Assembly (NCBI GenBank): GCA_013216025.1
Contig: JABSOG010000013.1
Coordinates: 1 to 38,864 of the forward strand
DNA length: 38,864 bases
Reading direction: 5' to 3'
Source of the DNA: Algicola sp.
GTDB taxonomy: Bacteria > Pseudomonadota > Gammaproteobacteria > Enterobacterales > Alteromonadaceae
Each line of letters starts with the position of its first letter. Position 1 is the first letter of the stretch. The position numbers and the translations under genes were made by a program. Below, in pieces: positions 8,143 through 14,628 of this stretch. The notes beneath the pieces were generated by a model. It was not told the origin of the DNA. It did no database searches and saw only the letters and a list, made by a program, of their open reading frames with translations.

Positions 8143-9063
8143 TTAGAGCTTAAACTGCGGCTGCTCAGCTGCAACACCAAACAATGCTTGATGTAACGCC
8201 TGTAATATTTGCGAAATTTTGTTATCTACGTAGCTCACAAATTCCGGTTTCAGTACAGTTTCTTGTAATCGGGTAGCATCAAGAAAACGAGACATTTCTT
8301 TTTGAAAGAACTGCCCTTCGAAATACCGGGGGATTTCGTTGATCCTAGCTTCTAACCTTTGTTTATAATTCGTCATCGCATGATCAGCGATTTTCTGTAG
8401 AACAAGTGCTTCATCAACAGTTGCATTTTTCTGTAATAACCACACAATATCCCATAAATCTCGTGCCTTTATGTTATTTCGAGCCGGCACAGCAATTAAC
8501 TTATCAGCAAGAATTTCATTTAATGAAGCGCTGTTCACCAACAGGGTGTCGTACCCAGCAGGTAGTTCATCATAATTTGTACGTATAAGTAACGGTTTCA
8601 CTTCATGAACAGGCACGTTGGCTATATCAATATGGACGCGCTGACTGGGAATATGCCGTTGCTCTGGATGAGTTTGAATAATGACTTTCCAGGTATTGGC
8701 ATTGCTGTTGGCATATTCAGGGTCATTTTTTAATTGCTTAGGACTACGAACTTCAACAGGCAATTGATAGCGATCAAACAAGAACTTTTCAATCTCAAAA
8801 CGAATGGCATCAAAGTCTGAAGGTTTAAAATCAACTCCGGCGTGAAAATCCAAATCTTCACTATATCGGTTTGAGTGATGGCACAAACGCAAGCAGGTAC
8901 CACCAATAAACACCATTTCTGGTAACATTAAGCCTTTGCTTTGCAACAAATAAAAAATGTCGTAGTGCAATAACTCTTTTTCAACAACAGCCAGCATAGA
9001 TCCTAGTTCGGGCTTTGCCCGCACAATCAAATTGGCACGTTCAGTTAACGAAATGGCTTTCAT
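8143..9063 (-). CDS. abiEii: AbiEii nucleotidyltransferase toxin of a type IV toxin-antitoxin system
   Basis: A 306-residue cytoplasmic protein of the AbiEii/AbiGii nucleotidyltransferase family. Seen: GGTCLRL at about 54-60 and SEDLDF at 68-73, the nucleotidyltransferase core with its paired aspartates D70 and D72; a downstream HIDIANVP strand; and the ADKLIA...KARDLWDI region typical of the family. AbiEii toxins inhibit growth, and AbiE systems can give abortive-infection phage resistance; related enzymes add nucleotides to RNA acceptors. I chose ATG 9063 because AGGAGG lies six nt upstream; an upstream in-frame ATG at 9093 lacks this. The gene overlaps abiEi by 23 nt, indicating translational coupling. 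Catalytic motifs look intact. Confidence 0.9.
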   Translation of the reverse strand: MKAISLTERANLIVRAKPELGSMLAVVEKELLHYDIFYLLQSKGLMLPEMVFIGGTCLRLCHHSNRYSEDLDFHAGVDFKPSDFDAIRFEIEKFLFDRYQLPVEVRSPKQLKNDPEYANSNANTWKVIIQTHPEQRHIPSQRVHIDIANVPVHEVKPLLIRTNYDELPAGYDTLLVNSASLNEILADKLIAVPARNNIKARDLWDIVWLLQKNATVDEALVLQKIADHAMTNYKQRLEARINEIPRYFEGQFFQKEMSRFLDATRLQETVLKPEFVSYVDNKISQILQALHQALFGVAAEQPQFKL

Positions 9064-9604
9064 AAACAACCTCCTCATAAGTATCCATATCAACCAAATT
9101 CAGATTTCGGCCTACCCTTTTTAAATCGCTCAGCGCCAAATCAGGCTTAGCCACCCGCATTGGACGCTCACCTTGCTTGTACGTATTTTCAAGAATATCA
9201 ATTTCGTTTCGAGCCGTATGGGTAAACTCGATAGTGCCAAAAGGCGTCCGGTAAATTTGACTGCGGCCAGTCGTCATCACCGACAAATAATTAACCGTCA
9301 TTTGGCTGATAATACTGTATTGAGATAGCGCGGTTTCCAAACTAACATATGAATACTCACCACGCCTGAGCACCAGCGCGATAGATTCTAGCTTATATAC
9401 GTTGTCTTTTAGCCGCTTGGCAGTCAAATACACACCACGACAAGGTCGCAGTAAAACACCCTTGATTAATGCCCGTTCAATCGTCTTTTTTAAATTAGTG
9501 GCCCCCTCACCCGGAAAATAACTCCTAAACTGAGTATTCGAATGCGCATAAATCCCATTGTTGGCCAGCCACTCTAACTTGTCGCTAAATTCAGATAAAA
9601 ACAT
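9041..9604 (-). CDS. abiEi: AbiEi antitoxin and autorepressor of a type IV toxin-antitoxin system
   Basis: A 187-residue protein. The N-terminal winged-helix region (about 1-65) contains the ERALIKGVLLRPCRGVYL pattern seen in AbiEi antitoxins. The C-terminal part (about 70-187) contains YVSLETALSQYSIIS and FGTIEFTHTAR, matching the antitoxin domain. AbiEi proteins neutralise AbiEii without binding it and repress their own operon by binding inverted repeats. A very good inverted repeat sits just upstream of this gene. AGAGGTG lies about seven nt before ATG 9604. It is the first gene of the two-gene operon and ends 23 nt inside abiEii. Confidence 0.9.
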   Translation of the reverse strand: MFLSEFSDKLEWLANNGIYAHSNTQFRSYFPGEGATNLKKTIERALIKGVLLRPCRGVYLTAKRLKDNVYKLESIALVLRRGEYSYVSLETALSQYSIISQMTVNYLSVMTTGRSQIYRTPFGTIEFTHTARNEIDILENTYKQGERPMRVAKPDLALSDLKRVGRNLNLVDMDTYEEVVYESHFVN

Positions 9605-9614
9605 CTAACACCTC

Positions 9615-9648
9615 TACAGAAAAGATAACATTAGTTATCTTTTCTGTA
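9615..9648. promoter_or_regulatory. 15-bp perfect inverted repeat, likely AbiEi operator
   Basis: TACAGAAAAGATAAC (9615-9629) and GTTATCTTTTCTGTA (9634-9648) are perfect complements around a 4-nt spacer, 11 nt upstream of abiEi. AbiEi-type antitoxins bind such repeats to repress their operon. The site also overlaps the predicted -35 of the divergent TIR-CHAT gene. Confidence 0.75.
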
Positions 9649-9650
9649 AA
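9622..9650 (-). promoter_or_regulatory. Predicted abiE promoter inside the inverted repeat
   Basis: On the minus strand, TTTACA (9645-9650) and TATCTT (9622-9627) are 17 nt apart and lie almost entirely within the inverted repeat, so a bound repressor would block RNA polymerase. Confidence 0.45.
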
Positions 9651-9669
9651 GAGCCACAAGTGCTACAAT
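9641..9669 (+). promoter_or_regulatory. Predicted promoter of the TIR-CHAT gene
   Basis: TACAAT (9664-9669) is preceded by an extended -10 TG at 9661-9662 and, 17 nt further upstream, by a weak -35 TTTCTG (9641-9646). The -35 lies inside the right arm of the AbiEi-type repeat. The ATG is 33 nt downstream of the -10. Confidence 0.45.
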
Positions 9670-9701
9670 CAATACATCACCTCAACAAAAATGAAACGAC
9701 C

Positions 9702-12700
9702 ATGGACAGCGCGGTATTCATCTCCCACACAACCAAAGACGATTCGTTTGTCAGGCGACTGGCGGCAACACTCGAACAACACAACATCACAGCCTGGACT
9801 GACAGCCATGAGTTAACAGCAGGTGACAAACTCCACGAACAGATAACCACAGCCATCAAATCGGCTCGTTACTTTTTGGTGGTAATAAGCCAAGCCGCGA
9901 TGGCATCAGACTGGGTGCGGGCCGAAATAACTTTTGCGTTAGAACAGGCCAAAATCCGCAACGATGGATTTAAGGTCATCCCCCTACGCAAACCTGATGT
10001 TGACGCGAACGCCCTTAAATGGATGTTTCCAGAAGAATTGACCCACCTATCGCTAACCGAAAACAACACCGCTTTTATCGACCTCATGCCAGCACTTTTT
10101 GCCGCCTTGGGTGAACAGCTGCCAAACGACTTGGCGCTGTCTCAAACCCTCAACGCCGCGCAGATTGAAGAACTGGTGCTGACATTGTCAGACCCCACGC
10201 TCACCAATGACGATGGCAAAATCCGTTTGAGAGCAAAAGCAGAATTAACCTTTTGTCCTTCTGACCCCAATACACGTGACATCAAAAGCCAACAATACTT
10301 TTTTGAAGCGCCCATTGGCGAGATAGAAGCGAATGACATTAGCTGGTATGTCGAAGAGTATTTTCGCTGGCCCACCGGCGTGTTTAAAACCAGAGCACAA
10401 ACAACCGAAAGCGACCTACCGCGCTGGGGCAAGTTACTTTACAAAGCGGCCCTAAGTGGCGAATCAACCTTTGCACCACTCAGTGCATGGCAAGACAAAA
10501 CCAGCGGGCGACGATTTTCAATAGAAGTGAATGGCGCAACAATTGAAGGTGCCGACAAAGAATTAATACAAACAACCCGCGAAGCCGCCAGCCGCTTATT
10601 GGCGCTGCCTTGGGAGATAATGCACGATGGCACTGGCTACTTAAATCAGGGTATCAACAGCGTACACATTCGCCGCCGCTTGCCCAATTATCAAAAAATC
10701 ACCCCAACCAAAGCCACACTACCCATTCGGGTATTACTGCTCAGCCCTCGGCCAGAAAAAACCGAAACCGGCGAAGCAGTCTGTTATCTCGACCATCGCA
10801 GCAGCGCCTTGCCACTGGTGCAAGCGATGGAAATACTGGGTGAAGACTTGGTAAAAGTAGACATATTGCACCCGCCCACATTCGAAGCGTTAAAACAGGC
10901 CCTTAAAGCTGCCAAAACCAAAAATCAAGGTTACGAAATTGTCCATTTTGACGGACACGGCGTATACGACAGACAGGTGGGTCTCGGCGCACTGTGTTTT
11001 GAACACCCCGACGACAAAAACAGCCTGCAACCCAGATTAATGCAACTCATTCACGCCGACCAATTGGCCGCAGAACTACGCGATTGCGGCGTACCTCTGG
11101 TTTATCTCGACGCCTGCCAAACCGCCCAAACCGAAGAAGACCCCCAAGCCTCGGTGGCGGCTAAATTACTCGAACAAGGCGTAGGCTCAGTCGTGGCCAT
11201 GAGCCATTCGGTTTTGGTGTCCACAGCCGAACGATTCGTCGAAGCCTTTTACAAAGCACTGGCCCAAGGCAGCCGAGTCGGCGATGCCATGCTGGCAGGC
11301 CAAGCGGCGTTGCACGACAATTCCTACCGTGGCAAAATCACCGGCGCAGGCAAGCTCGAACTCAAAGACTGGTTTGTGCCAGTGTTGTATCAAGAGGCTA
11401 ACGATCCCCAACTGTTTAGCGTCCAACCGGGCGAATCTACCGCCCCATTTCGCGAAAAGCCGTTAGAAGATTTTCCAGCACCACCCGAGCACGGTTTTGT
11501 CGGTCGCAGCTATGCGTTATTGCAGCTCGAACGACTATTGCAACAAACCAAATACGCAGTCATTCAAGGCAGCGGCGGCATGGGCAAAACTGCCATCGCA
11601 ACAGAACTCGTCCGCTGGTTAGTGCGCAGCGATCGCTTTGGCCGAGCGGTATTTATCAGCGTAGTATCGCAAAACGTACAAGACGTGAAAGGCATCATCG
11701 ACTCAATAGGCCACCAGCTATTACCCAAATATGCCGTTGCAGAATACGGCAACGACACAAAAGCCGCATTGCAGCCCATTGAAAGAGCATTAAGCGACAC
11801 ACCGACCCTGTTTTTATTCGACAATATGGAAAGCGTATTGCCTGATCACCAAGGCATCAACCCGGCAGGCGTAGCCGATGTCACCGAATTGCTCGCCCTT
11901 TGCAAAACCCTGTTGAAACAACCCAAAACCAGCGTGATATTCACCAGCCGCGAAGCCTTGCCAGCCCCATTCAATAAAGCCAAAAACAACATCAAATTAG
12001 GGCGTCTGTCACAATTTGAGGCGATAAAACTGGTCGAAAGCGTGATGGCCGAGAACGACTACAAACCACCAGAAACAGACGATGCCAGAACAGATAAAGA
12101 TGTTATGGATTTGGTCAACTCGGTTAACTGCCATCCCCGTGCTTTAGTGTTACTGGCGAAAGAAGTTGCTAACGGTGTTAAAGCCACTACCAAAAACCTT
12201 GGGCAACTGATGGCAGAGCTGGATAAACGAAACCCCAACGACCGTGAAAACTCGCTTTATGCCAGTGTGGAGTTATCGCTGCGGAGATTGCCGGATGATG
12301 TGAGGGTGTTGGTGAATAAGTTGGCTGTTTTTCATGATGGTGGGAGTATAGTGAATATGACAAAGGTTTTGGGGATTGAAACGGAAGAAATGAGCGCTAT
12401 CGTCGAATTACTGATAAACGCGGGTATGGCGGAGACAATGCAGTATGGCTACTTACGGTTGGACCCGGCATTACCGACTTATCTTAAACTGGGGCAATCA
12501 GTTGAAACTCTCGATGAGTTAAGGAACTTATGGGTTGATACTATGGGGCAATTGGTGAGTTTTCTTTATCAACAACAATTTAAAAACAGTACAATGGCGG
12601 CACAGTTAACTTTGCTTGAATTACCCAATTTAATTATTTTTCTAGATAGGTTGCTGTTACAAATCAAGACAAACAACTCTTTGGCGGAAAGTGCTATTGC

Positions 12701-12989
12701 TGCGGCTATTAGCATTGAACAAGTCATGTCTAATTTGGGTCGAGCCCAAGCATTGGCAAAGGTCGTGGATGTACGTGAACAACTGGTAACGTATTTGCCC
12801 GAATGGGGCGGCACCCATTTTAAAAGTGAATGTTTGTCGATTGAGCGGTTACAACAGCAAGAGCAATTACAATTGGCTTTTAAAAAAGCCCAAGCGTTAT
12901 TGACCAAGGCCAAAGCTATCGGGCCTAAGGCTTATCAAGGAGCTGATTATAATCTGGCTATGGCGCATGTGCTACTAAGTCGAATATAA
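9702..12989 (+). CDS. TIR-CHAT-NB-ARC protein with TPR start, truncated by frameshift
   Basis: A 1,095-residue reading frame from ATG 9702 (an in-frame GTG exists at 9660). Domains: TIR (about 1-125) beginning AVFISHTTKDD with the SDWVRAE motif and likely catalytic E75; CHAT caspase-like domain (about 300-560) with GHG histidine H419 and C472 in YLDACQTA; NB-ARC/STAND NTPase (about 600-860) with P-loop GSGGMGKT (K629), Walker B FLFDN (D707) and FTSRE; then a helical region entering TPRs (MAHVLLSRI). By family, TIR domains can cleave NAD and CHAT domains can be proteases, with the NB-ARC acting as a ligand-triggered switch. The frame stops at 12987-12989 in the middle of a helix, and the TPR sequence continues in another frame. 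Base composition becomes more AT-rich after about 12.28 kb. Confidence 0.85.
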   Translation: MDSAVFISHTTKDDSFVRRLAATLEQHNITAWTDSHELTAGDKLHEQITTAIKSARYFLVVISQAAMASDWVRAEITFALEQAKIRNDGFKVIPLRKPDVDANALKWMFPEELTHLSLTENNTAFIDLMPALFAALGEQLPNDLALSQTLNAAQIEELVLTLSDPTLTNDDGKIRLRAKAELTFCPSDPNTRDIKSQQYFFEAPIGEIEANDISWYVEEYFRWPTGVFKTRAQTTESDLPRWGKLLYKAALSGESTFAPLSAWQDKTSGRRFSIEVNGATIEGADKELIQTTREAASRLLALPWEIMHDGTGYLNQGINSVHIRRRLPNYQKITPTKATLPIRVLLLSPRPEKTETGEAVCYLDHRSSALPLVQAMEILGEDLVKVDILHPPTFEALKQALKAAKTKNQGYEIVHFDGHGVYDRQVGLGALCFEHPDDKNSLQPRLMQLIHADQLAAELRDCGVPLVYLDACQTAQTEEDPQASVAAKLLEQGVGSVVAMSHSVLVSTAERFVEAFYKALAQGSRVGDAMLAGQAALHDNSYRGKITGAGKLELKDWFVPVLYQEANDPQLFSVQPGESTAPFREKPLEDFPAPPEHGFVGRSYALLQLERLLQQTKYAVIQGSGGMGKTAIATELVRWLVRSDRFGRAVFISVVSQNVQDVKGIIDSIGHQLLPKYAVAEYGNDTKAALQPIERALSDTPTLFLFDNMESVLPDHQGINPAGVADVTELLALCKTLLKQPKTSVIFTSREALPAPFNKAKNNIKLGRLSQFEAIKLVESVMAENDYKPPETDDARTDKDVMDLVNSVNCHPRALVLLAKEVANGVKATTKNLGQLMAELDKRNPNDRENSLYASVELSLRRLPDDVRVLVNKLAVFHDGGSIVNMTKVLGIETEEMSAIVELLINAGMAETMQYGYLRLDPALPTYLKLGQSVETLDELRNLWVDTMGQLVSFLYQQQFKNSTMAAQLTLLELPNLIIFLDRLLLQIKTNNSLAESAIAAAISIEQVMSNLGRAQALAKVVDVREQLVTYLPEWGGTHFKSECLSIERLQQQEQLQLAFKKAQALLTKAKAIGPKAYQGADYNLAMAHVLLSRI

Positions 12990-12991
12990 GG

Positions 12992-13858
12992 TTGGGCGGT
13001 CATGTAACACCAGCTCTTGATAACTTGACCGCCGCACAACACCTATTCGAAGCCTTAGGTTCACGGGGGGAGCTTATGGCAGCGGTGTGTTTGACTGAGC
13101 AGGTCGATTGTTTGTCTGACTTGGGTCAGTTTGATAAGGCTGTTGAAAAATATGAGGAAGTCATTAAATTGGATGAACAAAAAGGCTCTTTGCGGAATGT
13201 TGCGATCGGCAAAAGCCAATTAGCCGATGTTTTACGTAAGCAAGGTAAATATGAATCCGCAATTGCGGAATATAAAGCAGCGAAAGTAATTATTGAACAA
13301 CAGAACGATTCGACTACCGTTGCAGCCATCTGCCATAAAATGGGGATGGTTTATCAAGATCTGGGGAATTATGTTCAAGCAGAAACAGCCTACCGTCAGG
13401 CGTTAGATATTAACACTCAACACAATAGGCTCGCTGGACAGGCATCTAATCTCGGAGAATTAGGGCTTTTCTATATGTATAAATTAGATCGTCCTGCAGA
13501 TGCGGTGGCATTTTATCGCCAATCTGCCACTATCCATGTTCGATTGGCGGATTTACGTTACGAATGGGTAAGTCGCAGTAATATTGCTGATGCACTAATT
13601 AAACTTGAGCGTTATGATGAAGCCCGCACTGAAACCCTGCGATCTATTGAGTGCAGTAGCAAATTTGAACATATTATTGAGCAATGGAAAACATTCGCAA
13701 TCCTGCAAAAAATCGAAATAGCCCAAAACAACCCTGCAGCAGCCAAAATCGCATGGACAAAAGCAAAACAAACCTACCTTGCCTATCGCCAACGAGGTGG
13801 TTACGCACAAACTGGGCTAGGCAGATTAGCGGATAATGTTCTGGCATTAATTGAGTAA
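12992..13858 (+). CDS. TPR segment, displaced C-terminal part of the TIR-CHAT protein
   Basis: A 288-residue open frame with at least four TPR units, for example QFDKAVEKYEEVIKLDEQKG, KYESAIAEYKAAKVIIEQ, NYVQAETAYRQALDINTQ and PADAVAFYRQSATI. The only early start is TTG 12992, with no ribosome binding site. Adding one nucleotide near 12987 (in the run ATATAAGG) would join MAHVLLSRI directly to RLGGHVTPALDNL as one continuous helix-turn-helix. I therefore read it as part of the upstream gene rather than an independent gene. It ends at TAA 13856-13858, after which the same frame stays open and protein-like to 14068. TPRs would serve as the sensor of the NB-ARC switch. Confidence 0.6.
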   Translation: MGGHVTPALDNLTAAQHLFEALGSRGELMAAVCLTEQVDCLSDLGQFDKAVEKYEEVIKLDEQKGSLRNVAIGKSQLADVLRKQGKYESAIAEYKAAKVIIEQQNDSTTVAAICHKMGMVYQDLGNYVQAETAYRQALDINTQHNRLAGQASNLGELGLFYMYKLDRPADAVAFYRQSATIHVRLADLRYEWVSRSNIADALIKLERYDEARTETLRSIECSSKFEHIIEQWKTFAILQKIEIAQNNPAAAKIAWTKAKQTYLAYRQRGGYAQTGLGRLADNVLALIE

Positions 13859-14068
13859 GATAAATCAGATGAAGCCATCAGGCTTCTTACTGAACAGTCG
13901 CAATTAAATGAGGCTCCAAAATGGTATAAATTAATCGCAAAAAAAATGATAGCGGTGGTCAAAGGCGAAAGAGACACCACCTTTGCCGATGATTTTGATT
14001 TGAAATATAGCGCCACAGCCGAAATTCTGTTTCTTATTGAGCGGCTTAATGCAATCAAACCTGGATAA
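13859..14068 (+). pseudogene. Detached C-terminal end of the TIR-CHAT-TPR gene
   Basis: Directly after the TAA at 13856-13858 the same frame continues for 69 codons to TAA 14066-14068, with coding character (APKWYKLIAKKMIAVVKG, then AEILFLIERLNAIKPG). It has no start codon at its beginning or ribosome binding site. Long CHAT/TPR proteins often end in a short helical domain of this kind. The intervening stop therefore looks like a nonsense mutation, the second lesion in this gene after the frameshift near 12987. Confidence 0.6.
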
Positions 14069-14070
14069 AG

Positions 14071-14115
14071 CCATCCTGCGACATATCACCATTATAGAAG
14101 GATGGTCACGTTTTT
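14071..14115 (+). terminator. Possible terminator after the TIR-CHAT-TPR gene
   Basis: CCATCCT (14071-14077) pairs with AGGATGG (14099-14105), and TCACG followed by a run of T (14110-14115) comes after. The 21-nt loop makes this a weak candidate. Confidence 0.3.
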
Positions 14116-14122
14116 TGCCTAC

Positions 14123-14230
14123 ATGGATGTGGAAAGCAGGGCAATACAGGGAGCAATTGCCGAGGGCGCAAAAAACGTAGCCACCCTATGGAACGTGCAA
14201 CTCACCATAAATCACCAATCCCAACATTAA
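14123..14230 (+). other. Unassigned short open frame, possible gene remnant
   Basis: A 35-codon frame containing AIAEGAKNVATLWNVQ, which faintly resembles the strand-helix segment of CHAT domains (GA-x-VVATLW). It may be debris from a rearranged CHAT gene or chance. There is no ribosome binding site. Confidence 0.2.
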
Positions 14231-14232
14231 AA

Positions 14233-14406
14233 TCAAACCCGCTGCCGCCCTCTTGCTTTAATACCTTCCATCAACTCTTTACTCAAAGGTTTAACCCGTC
14301 CTTCATCTGCCGCCTGTATGCCAACATCGACAAATCGCTTTAACTCCACCAGCTTCAAAGCTTCGTCAACTCCTTGCTCAAATTCAGTTGTCTTCACAGG
14401 TTTCAT
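14233..14406 (-). CDS. Small antitoxin-like protein, apparently orphan
   Basis: A 57-residue protein. I chose ATG 14406 because AAAGGATG precedes it; a longer in-frame start at 14487 adds a hydrophobic stretch with no support. The C-terminal half (VGIQAADEGRVKPLSKELMEGIKARGR) has the pattern of short ParD/RelB-like antitoxins: a helix, the glycine-arginine turn and a basic tail. No toxin gene is adjacent; downstream on this strand is the decayed TIR-CHAT region. The family assignment rests on pattern only. It may be a solitary or degraded toxin-antitoxin remnant. Confidence 0.5.
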   Translation of the reverse strand: MKPVKTTEFEQGVDEALKLVELKRFVDVGIQAADEGRVKPLSKELMEGIKARGRQRV

Positions 14407-14421
14407 ATCAGCATCCTTTAC

Positions 14422-14470
14422 GTTGTGTATTCTGCATATATTATACAACCCAACGAGGCATATCAGCCAA
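14422..14470 (-). promoter_or_regulatory. Promoter and possible operator of the small antitoxin-like gene
   Basis: On the minus strand a consensus -10 TATAAT (14440-14445) is preceded by TTGGCT (14465-14470) at a 19-nt spacing. An imperfect inverted repeat, GTTGTGTA (14422-14429) with TATACAAC (14442-14449), overlaps the -10, as expected for an autorepressed antitoxin. Confidence 0.45.
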
Positions 14471-14583
14471 TACCTTGTCGATAACAACAGGCTTTAAACC
14501 AGTAAACATACACCTTTCATCGCAAGCAACAGCGCCCTCCTATAACCGAACCACCCCTGACCCTGTTTTATTTCTCCCATTGA

Positions 14584-14628
14584 GTCTACAATTAGCCGCA
14601 AACATCCCAAAAGAACCCAAAAACTTAC
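14584..14628 (+). promoter_or_regulatory. Leader of PSK2 with the GTCTACA motif
   Basis: GTCTACAATT (14584-14593) contains a -10-like TACAAT (14587-14592), with a weak TGTTTT 17 nt upstream (14564-14569). The ATG is 36 nt further on. The block resembles the leaders of PSK1 and PSK4. Confidence 0.4.

Noticed and set aside
12992-13858. An independent TPR gene starting at TTG 12992
   Set aside because: There is no ribosome binding site, and the sequence joins seamlessly to the end of the upstream frame after a one-base change, so it is better explained as the displaced end of the same gene.
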